A DNA stretch of 64,000 nucleotides from Dermatophilus congolensis (GTDB taxonomy: Bacteria; Actinomycetota; Actinomycetes; Actinomycetales; Dermatophilaceae), in contig JAUNUP010000001.1 in NCBI GenBank assembly GCA_030538115.1, forward strand, positions 192,591-256,590, in the 5' to 3' direction. Within the stretch, counting starts at the first letter, position 1, and every line of letters begins with the position of its first letter. The notes under the pieces are model-generated. The model ran no database searches. It was not told the origin of the DNA and was given only the letters and a program-made list of their open reading frames with translations. Positions 44,950-52,408 of this stretch are shown here, piece after piece. Both the position numbers and the translations under genes were made by a program.

Positions 44950-45974
44950 TGAACGGCGGTCCCATTCTCGACACCACATACCTCGGTCTGGAGCTGCGCT
45001 CTCCGCTGATCTCCTCGGCCGGCCCGCAGTCGACGACGGTCGACGGGGTGAAGGCTCTCGACGATTCCGGCGTCGGTGCCGTGGTGCTGTATTCGCTGTT
45101 CGAAGAGCAGCTACGCAACGAGGCGGCGCACGACCTCATGCTCATCGACGAGCTCGAAGACACCTCGGCAGAGTCGATGTCGTTCTTCCCCAACCTGATC
45201 CCGCAGGACGAGGGCGTCTCGAGCCGGTACCTCAAGCACCTCGAGGCGTGCGTGAACGCGGTCGAGATCCCCGTGATCGGTAGCCTCAACGGCAGTTCGC
45301 TGGGCACGTGGACCGAGTACGCGGCGCAGATCGAGTCGGCCGGCGCTGCGGCTCTCGAACTGAACATCTACCTGGTCCCGGGCACGACCGGCACGACTGC
45401 GGAGGCCGTGGAGCAGGCGCACGTCGACATCCTCCACGCGGCGAAGAAGGCCGTGTCGATCCCGGTGTCCGTGAAGCTGAGCCCCTTCTTCTCCTCGCTC
45501 GGTTCGATCGCCAAACGCCTCGACGACGAGGGTGCCGACGGGCTGGTGCTTTTCAACCGGTTCGTTCAGCCCGATATCGATGTCGAGACGGTCGAGGTCA
45601 CGCCGGGTATCGAATTATCGACCCCGTTCGAGTCACGGCTGCCGCGCACGTGGATCGCGCTGCTCGCCGGACGGGTCGGGGCCTCCCTCGCGGGAACCAC
45701 GGGCGTGTACACGGGCGAGGACATCGCCAAGTACCTGCTGGCCGGCGCCGATGTCGTCTGCGCGACCTCTTCCCTCCTGGCACACGGCCCCGACCACGCG
45801 GGCACGATGCTGGCCCAACTCGAGGTGTGGATGGAACGCAAGGGCTTCGATGACGTGGCAGCCGTCCGCGGCCTCCTCGCGGGCCCGGACGACATGCGCA
45901 CCGACGCTTTCCAGCGAGCCGGCTACCTCGCGGCTCTGGAAACGGGCAAACAGCGCTACGGCTCGATCGTCTAA
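44949..45974 (+). CDS. dihydroorotate dehydrogenase-like flavoprotein
   Basis: A 341-residue TIM-barrel flavoprotein similar to class 1 dihydroorotate dehydrogenases and PreA. LRSPLISSAGPQSTTVDGVKAL, IGSLNGSSLGTWTEYA, ALELNIYLVPGT and VSVKLSPFFSSLGSIA are the FMN and substrate regions; the catalytic Cys of true dihydroorotate dehydrogenases is not seen. Homologs often accompany nifJ, so it is more likely part of that redox system than of pyrimidine synthesis. Coupled to nifJ through TGATG. A terminator follows at 45992-46017. Confidence 0.85.
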   Translation: MNGGPILDTTYLGLELRSPLISSAGPQSTTVDGVKALDDSGVGAVVLYSLFEEQLRNEAAHDLMLIDELEDTSAESMSFFPNLIPQDEGVSSRYLKHLEACVNAVEIPVIGSLNGSSLGTWTEYAAQIESAGAAALELNIYLVPGTTGTTAEAVEQAHVDILHAAKKAVSIPVSVKLSPFFSSLGSIAKRLDDEGADGLVLFNRFVQPDIDVETVEVTPGIELSTPFESRLPRTWIALLAGRVGASLAGTTGVYTGEDIAKYLLAGADVVCATSSLLAHGPDHAGTMLAQLEVWMERKGFDDVAAVRGLLAGPDDMRTDAFQRAGYLAALETGKQRYGSIV

Positions 45975-45991
45975 GGATCACCGCGCCCCCG

Positions 45992-46017
45992 CCGCACAGG
46001 CTCTCGCGCCTATGCGG
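45992..46017 (+). terminator. terminator of the oxidoreductase operon
   Basis: CCGCACAGGC pairs with GCCTATGCGG (one A-C mismatch) around a TCTCGC loop, 18 bases after the last stop codon of the operon. Confidence 0.65.
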
Positions 46018-46028
46018 TGGATGGCGTG

Positions 46029-46367
46029 TCAGGGCACTAGGCCGAACAGCATCACTGGGAGTACCGCGGTCACGAGGATGACTGCCGCAATGAGGAGCGG
46101 TATCCCGACCTTGACCGTCGCGGGTGCCTGCTGACGAATGGGGTAGGCCTCCTCACGCTTCGCTTCGACGCGGAAAGCGACTTGCATCGTCGCAATCGCA
46201 ATGAGTAGCCCGTGGGCCAGTCCGGCCAAGAAGGTGATCTCGCCGTAACGCTCCCATCCGCGTCCGAGAATGAGTCCCGAGGTGGGATTGGCGCCTACCC
46301 ACAACCACGACGCGACGACGGCAATGACGAGACCGGAGATCACCGATGCGATGACGGATCGAATCAC
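46029..46367 (-). CDS. small membrane protein of unknown function
   Basis: About 112 residues with three hydrophobic segments: SVIASVISGLVIAVVASWLWV, ITFLAGLAHGLLIAIATMQVAF and VGIPLLIAAVILVTAVLPVMLF. A charged loop with KREEAYPIRQQAP sits before the last one. The frame stays open upstream to 46559. The GTG at 46367 is proposed because the upstream part is Arg-rich and looks non-coding, but the start is uncertain. Not recognised as a known family. Confidence 0.55.
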   Translation of the reverse strand: MIRSVIASVISGLVIAVVASWLWVGANPTSGLILGRGWERYGEITFLAGLAHGLLIAIATMQVAFRVEAKREEAYPIRQQAPATVKVGIPLLIAAVILVTAVLPVMLFGLVP

Positions 46368-46590
46368 GGCAGCTCGTTCGAGAGACCCGCGGCCGCTGCC
46401 GACATAGCCGGCCTCGGCATGGGGTTGCGCACCGATTCGATACGCGAGTTCAAGAGCCGGCAGGCGCGCGATTCCAGTGCGCAGGCGTCGCGGGTGGTTG
46501 CCATATCGGCAGCCTACGCGACACCGTCCTGACCAGTTGCTGCTCAGACGAGTACACAACCACGCAGCTGCGAAAGCCGTCCGGCCGGGG

Positions 46591-47346
46591 CTATCCGCGC
46601 AGCTCTCGGCCGAGGGTGAAGGCCGCTGTGCGCACTGCGATGCCCAGGCGGACGGGGTCGACGTCCTTGGTCGGGCCGGTCACCGACAGGCCGGCCAGAA
46701 CCGCCTTGCCCCGGCCGAACACGGGGGCGGCCACGCAGGAGACGCCGAGGTGCGACTCCTCCCGGTCGTAGGCAGTGCCCGTCTCCTGGATCGCGCTCAG
46801 GTCGCGGGCCAGCGCACCAGGTGTCGCGACGGTTCGCGGGGTGAGCCGAGGCAAGCCCGTCGCGATCACGGCCCCCACCGCCTCGGGAGGCGCGTAAGCG
46901 AGGATGGCCTTGCCGACGCCTGTGGCGTGAGCAGGCAATCTACCTCCGACCCGCGAGGTGACGCGCGCCCCGGAGGCGCCGACGATGCGGACGTACACCA
47001 CATCCGTGCCCTCCAGCACGGCCAGATGTACCCGCAGGCGGGTGGCTTCGCGCAGGTCCTCCATGATCGGCCCCGCGAACTCGGCCAGATCCCGCGGCCG
47101 GGCCACAAGTTCACCCAGCTCGAACAGCCCCATGCCGAGCTGGTACTCACGGCTCTCGGGGTCCTGTTCGAGCAGGCGGTGCCGCACGAGGTCCTGCGCC
47201 ATCCGGTGAACGGTCGGCTTCGGCATCCCCGCCCGCCGCGACAACTCGGCCAACGACAGCCGCGGGCCTGCCGCATCGAACGCTCCCAGCAACGCGACCA
47301 CGCGATCGACGACCCCAGGCCGCGGCCCGGCGCGCGGCGCCGACAT
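46591..47346 (-). CDS. IclR family transcriptional regulator
   Basis: A 251-residue regulator. The N-terminal winged HTH has LSLAELSRRAGMPKPTVHRMAQDLVRHRLL; the C-terminal effector domain has GARVTSRVGGRLPAHATGVGKAILAY and YDREESHLGVSCVAAPVFG, the usual IclR ligand-site motifs. The ATG at 47346 is preferred: the DNA directly upstream (47349-47370) repeats, 19/22, upstream of the hydratase-dehydrogenase-aldolase operon at 48188-48209, which points to autoregulation and control of that operon. A second ATG at 47370 would put the repeat inside the gene. Confidence 0.92.
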   Translation of the reverse strand: MSAPRAGPRPGVVDRVVALLGAFDAAGPRLSLAELSRRAGMPKPTVHRMAQDLVRHRLLEQDPESREYQLGMGLFELGELVARPRDLAEFAGPIMEDLREATRLRVHLAVLEGTDVVYVRIVGASGARVTSRVGGRLPAHATGVGKAILAYAPPEAVGAVIATGLPRLTPRTVATPGALARDLSAIQETGTAYDREESHLGVSCVAAPVFGRGKAVLAGLSVTGPTKDVDPVRLGIAVRTAAFTLGRELRG

Positions 47347-47348
47347 CT

Positions 47349-47370
47349 CGTTTCGCCCAGTGGAATGCAT
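47349..47370. promoter_or_regulatory. putative IclR operator, copy 1
   Basis: The 22-base element here is 19/22 identical to 48188-48209, both in the same + strand orientation. The shared core is CGTTTCG, two variable bases, then CAGTGGAA, one variable base, GCAT. It ends three bases from the iclR start codon and would block translation initiation or promoter escape. Confidence 0.55.
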
Positions 47371-47463
47371 GAACCCGATTGAACCACTCGCTTCCACGGC
47401 AGGCGCAGATCCTGCGACCCGTCGGCGACGCACCTTTGCCACGCGCACATTCGACCAGGTGCG

Positions 47464-47478
47464 ATAAGGTGGCCTTAT
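47464..47478. promoter_or_regulatory. palindrome over the MNT antitoxin start codon
   Basis: ATAAGG-TGG-CCTTAT is a perfect inverted repeat whose right arm includes the first bases of the ATG at 47477. The antitoxin itself has an HTH, so autorepression is a natural guess. Confidence 0.45.
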
Positions 47479-47947
47479 GACGCTGGTCGCGGAGTACCGA
47501 GCAGCGCAGCGGGGGCAGGAAATCGCCCGGCTGCGTCGGATACTCGCCGTGCGTGCGATGCTCGCCACGGGATCGAGCCAGGCTCGGGTGGCCGACGAAC
47601 TCCGGATCTCGCAGTCTGCGGTCAGCCAACAGTTGCGTACTGCCCGCCTACCCGACGTACACCCCGAGGTACTGGTCGAGGCTGCCGCGCCGATCCTCAC
47701 CGAAGTGGCGGCACAGCACGGCTACTCCGACCTGGCTGTCGTCGGTTCCGTGGCGCGACGCCAGGCACGAGACGATTCGGACATCGACCTTCTCGTACGC
47801 CCGGCCCCTGGAACCTCGTCATTCGATTTCATGCGTTTCAAGAGCCTCATCGAGAACATGCTTGACAGACCCGTCGACCTCATCTCCTACGGAGGCCTCA
47901 TAAGGGGACGCGATGACGACATTCGACGCGAGGCGGTGCTCCTGTGA
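47477..47947 (+). CDS. MNT-type nucleotidyltransferase antitoxin with N-terminal HTH
   Basis: A 156-residue protein. The N-terminal part is an XRE/Cro-like HTH (QARVADELRISQSAVSQQLR). The C-terminal part is a minimal nucleotidyltransferase with VVGSVARRQARDDSDIDLLV, containing the G-S-x9-D-x-D site. MNT antitoxins work by AMPylating a HEPN toxin. The next gene (overlapping by one base, TGATG) starts like a HEPN toxin but is only 40 residues long, so this antitoxin is probably orphaned. It lies between iclR (divergent) and the catabolic operon. Confidence 0.85.
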   Translation: MTLVAEYRAAQRGQEIARLRRILAVRAMLATGSSQARVADELRISQSAVSQQLRTARLPDVHPEVLVEAAAPILTEVAAQHGYSDLAVVGSVARRQARDDSDIDLLVRPAPGTSSFDFMRFKSLIENMLDRPVDLISYGGLIRGRDDDIRREAVLL

Positions 47948-48069
47948 TGGATCGCAAGGTCGCGAAGGACCTCCTGCACATACAGACCTGGCTCCAGCGC
48001 GTGGATGAGGATTCGTCGCTCCAACCCCTGTTCCAGGCGGGACGGAAGGCGATCGCAGCCCAGGTATGA
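47947..48069 (+). pseudogene. truncated HEPN-type toxin remnant
   Basis: The 40-codon frame MDRKVAKDLLHIQTWLQRVDE resembles the start of HEPN (DUF86) ribonuclease toxins that pair with MNT antitoxins. After about residue 21 the resemblance fades and a stop follows at 48067. The R-x4-6-H active site, which lies near residue 90-110 in full-length proteins, is missing, so the product cannot be a working nuclease. The start is coupled to the antitoxin stop. Confidence 0.55.
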
Positions 48070-48187
48070 GCAGCCGGTGAGCCGGTCGGCTTCGGCGCCG
48101 CGGCGGACCGCGATAGGTCGGCCCTTACCGGCCTCGGACTCGCCGCATCGAACGTCTGATCCCGTCTGCTCGACGGCATGGCGGTCG

Positions 48188-48209
48188 CGTTTCGTTCAGT
48201 GGAACGCAT
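48188..48209. promoter_or_regulatory. putative IclR operator, copy 2, upstream of the catabolic operon
   Basis: Copy of the element at 47349-47370, 117 bp before the hydratase start. Here its centre CGTTC-AGTG-GAACG is also a perfect 5-bp inverted repeat, as fits a dimeric IclR protein. The surrounding gap 48070-48325 holds no other gene. Confidence 0.6.
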
Positions 48210-48325
48210 TCGTTGATCGGAGTGCGCCCCTGCGCGACTGTCGTTGCTATCCCTGAAGGTCAGCCTGTCTCGTCAGGCTCGCGCACCGTTCGGCCGAATG
48301 CCGAACCATCACTCAACGGAGAGAC

Positions 48326-49141
48326 ATGACCCCTGAACAGCGCACGGAGGCGGCGCAGGCACTGCTCGCCGCGTACCGCACCGGTGAGCCGGTCGCGCAG
48401 CTGACGACGACGCACGAGGGCATGACCCTCGACGACGCGTATGCGGTGCAGATCCACCAGATCGACGCGCGCCTCGCTGACGGCCGCACGATCGTCGGCC
48501 ACAAGGTCGGCCTCACCTCCAAGGCCATGCAGGAGATGCTCGGGGTGAACGAGCCCGACTACGGCCACCTCCTCGACGACACGGCCTACACCGACGGTGA
48601 CTCCATCGACGCCGGCCGTTTCCTCCTTCCCCGGGCCGAGCCCGAGGTGGCGTTCGTGCTCGGCTCCGACCTCAAGGGGCCTGGAGTCACGGCCGAGCAG
48701 GCGCTCGCCGCCATCGAGTCGGTGCTGCCCAGCCTGGAGATCGTCGACTCCCGCATGGATTGGAAGATCACCCTGCTCGACACCATCGCCGACAACGCCA
48801 GCAGCGGCGCGTACGTCCTCGGCGACCGGGCGGCCGCCAAGACCGTCTCCGAGGTCGACCTCGAAGGCGTCGCCTGCACCCTGACCAAGAACGGCGAGAC
48901 CGTCGGAGAGGGCACCGGCGCGGCCGTCATGGGCAACCCCATCAATGCACTCGTCTGGCTGGCCAACACCGTCGGCGAGCGCGGCATCGTGCTCGAAGCC
49001 GGTCACGTCGTGCTTCCCGGGGCCGTGTGCGGCATGGTCCCCGTCGCTGCAGGCGACACCGTCACTGCCACGTTCGCCGGCCTCGGCTCCGTCACCGCAA
49101 CGTTCGTCGGCGCCTACGGCACCACAGAAAGCAAGGAGTGA
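48326..49141 (+). CDS. mhpD: 2-keto-4-pentenoate hydratase (MhpD/DmpE type)
   Basis: A 271-residue hydratase that turns 2-oxopent-4-enoate (or a substituted form) into 4-hydroxy-2-oxovalerate in meta-cleavage pathways. [40 protein letters not shown] (metal ligands) and [21 protein letters not shown] are family motifs. The ATG follows ACGGAGAGAC. The dehydrogenase gene starts 3 bp after its stop. Confidence 0.93.
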   Translation: MTPEQRTEAAQALLAAYRTGEPVAQLTTTHEGMTLDDAYAVQIHQIDARLADGRTIVGHKVGLTSKAMQEMLGVNEPDYGHLLDDTAYTDGDSIDAGRFLLPRAEPEVAFVLGSDLKGPGVTAEQALAAIESVLPSLEIVDSRMDWKITLLDTIADNASSGAYVLGDRAAAKTVSEVDLEGVACTLTKNGETVGEGTGAAVMGNPINALVWLANTVGERGIVLEAGHVVLPGAVCGMVPVAAGDTVTATFAGLGSVTATFVGAYGTTESKE

Positions 49142-49143
49142 GC

Positions 49144-50211
49144 ATGGCCTCCGCATCCAACGGCTCCGCTGCCCGCAAAGGCACGGCCGCGATCGTCGGG
49201 CCGGGCAACATCGGCACCGACCTCATGTTCAAGCTCATGCGCCGCAGCGACATCATCGAGCCGCGGTACATGATCGGCGTCGACCCCGCCTCCGACGGGC
49301 TGCGTCGCGCCGCGTCTCTCGGTCTGGAGGCGAGTCACGAGGGCGTCGACTGGCTCCTCGCGCAGGACGAACTGCCCGACATCGTCTTCGAATGCACGAG
49401 CGCCAAGGCCCACGAGGCCAACGCCCCTCGATACGCGGAGGCGGGCATCGTCGCGATCGACCTCACACCCGCCGCGGTAGGCCCGTACATCTGCCCGCCC
49501 GTCAACCTCGACCTGAACCTCGACGCGAACAACTTCAACATGATCACGTGCGGTGGCCAGGCCACCACACCGATGGTGAAGGCCGTCTCGTCGGTCGTGC
49601 CGGTTCCGTACGCGGAGATCGTCGCGTCGATCTCCAGCAAGTCCGCCGGACCGGGCACGCGCGCCAACATCGATGAGTTCACCGAGACCACCTCGCACGC
49701 CCTTGAGGTCGTCGGCGGCGCCGAGCGTGGCACGGCGATCATCATCCTCAACCCGGTCGAGCCGCCGCTGATGATGCGCAACACCGTCTTCTGCGCGATC
49801 CCCCCGGAGGCCGGTGAGCCCGGTGAGCTGCAAGACCGCATCCTGGAGTCGATCCACGCCATGGTCACGACCGTGCAGGACTATGTGCCCGGCTACCACC
49901 TGCGCGCCGACGTGCAGTTCGACCACGCCCGCGAGACCTGGAACAACCAGGCCCGCGTGTTCATCCCCATCGAGGTCAAGGGCCGCGGCGACTACCTGCC
50001 CGACTACGCCGGCAACCTCGACATCATCACCTCCGCCGCCGCCCGCGTCGGCGACATCATCATCGCCCAGCGGCTCGGTGTGGCCTCGACGTGGAAGTCC
50101 TCGGCCGACCTCGGCGAGACCCCCGCGCCCGACGAGCACGGTGTCGGCACTCCCGAGGCCGCCACCGACGCGTTCACAGCCACGGCCAGCAGCGACACGA
50201 AGGGAGCTTGA
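49144..50211 (+). CDS. mhpF: acetaldehyde dehydrogenase (acetylating), MhpF/DmpF type
   Basis: A 355-residue enzyme that converts acetaldehyde (or a longer aldehyde) to the acyl-CoA with NAD and CoA, receiving its substrate through a channel from the aldolase encoded next. [21 protein letters not shown] binds NAD; the catalytic Cys lies in [26 protein letters not shown] follows. The first dozen residues are Ser/Ala-rich. It starts 3 bp after the hydratase and ends 4 bp before the aldolase. Confidence 0.95.
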   Translation: MASASNGSAARKGTAAIVGPGNIGTDLMFKLMRRSDIIEPRYMIGVDPASDGLRRAASLGLEASHEGVDWLLAQDELPDIVFECTSAKAHEANAPRYAEAGIVAIDLTPAAVGPYICPPVNLDLNLDANNFNMITCGGQATTPMVKAVSSVVPVPYAEIVASISSKSAGPGTRANIDEFTETTSHALEVVGGAERGTAIIILNPVEPPLMMRNTVFCAIPPEAGEPGELQDRILESIHAMVTTVQDYVPGYHLRADVQFDHARETWNNQARVFIPIEVKGRGDYLPDYAGNLDIITSAAARVGDIIIAQRLGVASTWKSSADLGETPAPDEHGVGTPEAATDAFTATASSDTKGA

Positions 50212-50214
50212 GCC

Positions 50215-51354
50215 ATGGGAGACATGCGCATCCGGCCCGAAGACGCCCCGAAGGTCAACCGCGAGGTCGGCGAGACCGAGGTGCTCGACAACCTCGGCAC
50301 CGCGGGCGGCATCACCGATCTGCGGATCACCGACTCCACGCTGCGCGACGGCTCGCACGCGATGAGCCACCAATACACCGAGGCCCAGGTGCGCGGAGTC
50401 GTGCACGCACTCGACGCCGCCGGCGTGCAGGTGATCGAGGTCTCGCACGGTGACGGCCTCGGCGGGTCCAGCTTCAACTACGGCTTCAGCAAGGTCGACG
50501 AGTTCCAACTCATCGCCGCCGCAGTCGACGAGGCGACCCAGGCCAAGATCGCTTTCCTCATGCTGCCGGGGCTCGGCACGGTCGAACACATGAAGAAGGC
50601 CCACTCCGTCGGTGCCCAGGTCGCCCGCATCGCGACCCACTGCACCGAGGCGGATGTGTCCATCCAGCACTTCCGAGAGGCCAAGGCGCTCGGCATGGAG
50701 ACCGTCGGGTTCCTCATGCTCTCGCACATGGCGAGCCCCGAGAAGCTCGCCGAGCATGCGCGCATCATGGTCGACGCCGGAGCCGACTGCGTCTACGTGG
50801 TCGACTCAGCCGGCGCCCTCGTGCTCGACACGGCGCAACAGCGCATCCAGGCGGTCATCGACGAGATCGGACGCGACGGCGCACAGGTCGGTTTCCACGG
50901 GCACCAGAACCTGTCGATGGGTGTCGCCAACTCCGTACTCGCCTACCAGGCGGGTGCCAAGCAAATCGACGGCGCGCTGTGCGCCCTCGGAGCCGGGGCG
51001 GGCAACTCCCCCACCGAGGTTCTCGCCGCCACCTTCGAGCGGATGGGCATCCGCACCGGCCTCAACCTCGGCGAGGTGTTGTCGGCCGCCGAAGACGTGG
51101 TGCGTCCGTTCATCCCCCGCCTTCCGTGGATGGACCGGGCCTCGATCACTCAGGGTTACGCGGGCGTCTACAGCTCGTTCCTGCTGCACGCCGAGCGGGC
51201 ATCCGAGCGCTACGGCGTACCCGCGCACGCGATCCTGCAGCGGGTCGGCGAGCTCGGCTACGTCGGTGGTCAGGAGGACATGATCATCGACATCGCCCTC
51301 GCGCTACGCAACGAAGCCGACCTCGGCGACCTCCCTGCCCGCGGCACACGCTGA
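50215..51354 (+). CDS. mhpE: 4-hydroxy-2-oxovalerate aldolase, MhpE/DmpG type
   Basis: A 379-residue DRE-TIM aldolase that splits 4-hydroxy-2-oxovalerate to pyruvate and acetaldehyde. The metal and substrate motif is [18 protein letters not shown], followed by [30 protein letters not shown] and [15 protein letters not shown] with the metal His residues. The C-terminal DmpG communication domain is present. The N-terminal 35 residues are an acidic extension. A strong GGGAGCTTGAGCC leads to the ATG. A terminator follows at 51367-51402. Confidence 0.95.
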   Translation: MGDMRIRPEDAPKVNREVGETEVLDNLGTAGGITDLRITDSTLRDGSHAMSHQYTEAQVRGVVHALDAAGVQVIEVSHGDGLGGSSFNYGFSKVDEFQLIAAAVDEATQAKIAFLMLPGLGTVEHMKKAHSVGAQVARIATHCTEADVSIQHFREAKALGMETVGFLMLSHMASPEKLAEHARIMVDAGADCVYVVDSAGALVLDTAQQRIQAVIDEIGRDGAQVGFHGHQNLSMGVANSVLAYQAGAKQIDGALCALGAGAGNSPTEVLAATFERMGIRTGLNLGEVLSAAEDVVRPFIPRLPWMDRASITQGYAGVYSSFLLHAERASERYGVPAHAILQRVGELGYVGGQEDMIIDIALALRNEADLGDLPARGTR

Positions 51355-51366
51355 CGATCGTCTCCA

Positions 51367-51402
51367 CGATGCCGGGCCTTGCACCTCGCGGGCCCGGCAT
51401 CG
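51367..51402 (+). terminator. terminator of the meta-pathway operon
   Basis: CGATGCCGGGCC and GGCCCGGCATCG form a 12-bp perfect stem with a 12-base loop, 13 bases after the aldolase stop. Confidence 0.8.
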
Positions 51403-51584
51403 GCCGTGCAGCTTCCCCGCACGGTTGCGGCGCGATGGTTCGACACCCTTCTCGCTGGTCGTTCGTTGCGGCGTACGGGGGATGATGGTGGTCGGTGGCA
51501 CGGATATCGTTGCCCGGCCCCGGAAGTCCGCTCAGAAACCGCTCGCCGGTGTCGAACAGACACACGGAGACCAGGAGGATCAGC

Positions 51585-52385
51585 ATGACCGAGTCGGTGG
51601 CGAACTCATCGCCCGCTGCGAACGTCGCATCGGCGACGTCTTCGCCGTCCCCTCACGATTCCTTGGTGACCTACTACCAACCGTTCTACAACCTCAACAC
51701 CGGCCGCATGCAGGGTGTCGAGGCGTTGGCGCGCCTGCGTTCGACCGACGGTGGCCCCCAGACCCCCGCCGAGTTCTTCGCGGAGGCCGAGCGCACCGGC
51801 ACGATCCGCCAGATCGACGCAGCGATCCTCGAAGAGGCCCTCGCCCAGACCGCGCGCTGGCATCGCGAGACAGGCCACTCCGACCTGATCCTCTCGGTGA
51901 ACATGTCGGCCCAGACGGTACGCGATCGTTTGTTCGTACCCGTGATCGTGGCGACCGTGGGCAGGCACAACGTGCCCGGCGACAGGCTTCTGTTCGACCT
52001 CCCGACGACGACCTTCCGCGCGATGCTCGACGAGGGCGGAGACGCCTTCGCGGGCGTGACCGCCCTGCAGAAGCGTGAGATCACCTTCTGTCTCGACGGG
52101 TTCACTGCCGCCGACATCGACCTTCTGCCGCGCGCCGTCGACATCTCCGTCGACATCGTCAAGCTGCACCCGTCGCTCGCCTCCGGTGACGACGCTGCGC
52201 TCGTCGAGGCCATCCAGGCTGTGCAGGACGCGGGGCTGCCCGTCGTCGCCGCAGGCATCGAGACAGCCGAGCAGCTGGCCCGCGTGCGCGAACTCGGCTG
52301 CGAATGGGCGCAGGGGTTCTACCTCGGCGCTCCCGTGGTCGCTGCCGACGCTTTGGAGAACCTCGCGACGATCTCCGGTCGCTGA
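51585..52385 (+). CDS. EAL domain protein with altered active site
   Basis: A 266-residue soluble EAL protein without another domain. The EAL motif itself is kept (QGVEALARLRS), as are LSVNMS and AAGIETAEQ. But LELTES has become LFDLPTTTF, the metal-binding DDFGTG has become LDGFTAAD, and the KID segment reads VKLHP. Loss of these metal ligands suggests no c-di-GMP phosphodiesterase activity; it may bind the nucleotide or a partner. The ATG at 51585 follows AGGAGGATCAGC. A full GGDEF-EAL gene starts 23 bp downstream. Confidence 0.85.
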   Translation: MTESVANSSPAANVASATSSPSPHDSLVTYYQPFYNLNTGRMQGVEALARLRSTDGGPQTPAEFFAEAERTGTIRQIDAAILEEALAQTARWHRETGHSDLILSVNMSAQTVRDRLFVPVIVATVGRHNVPGDRLLFDLPTTTFRAMLDEGGDAFAGVTALQKREITFCLDGFTAADIDLLPRAVDISVDIVKLHPSLASGDDAALVEAIQAVQDAGLPVVAAGIETAEQLARVRELGCEWAQGFYLGAPVVAADALENLATISGR

Positions 52386-52408
52386 GCGGCGACGGAAACC
52401 CGGTTCAC

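Noticed and set aside
41728..44979. A 1083-codon open frame antisense to nifJ, and similar long antisense frames at 13877-15865, 49114-50757, 56691-57953 and 61072-62634
   Set aside because: All lie opposite well-recognised genes and show Arg/His/Val/Asp-rich composition typical of antisense frames in GC-rich DNA, with no domain motif.
48005..48256. An 83-codon frame after the HEPN remnant
   Set aside because: Ser/Arg/Pro-rich composition, no ribosome site, and it runs through the putative operator.
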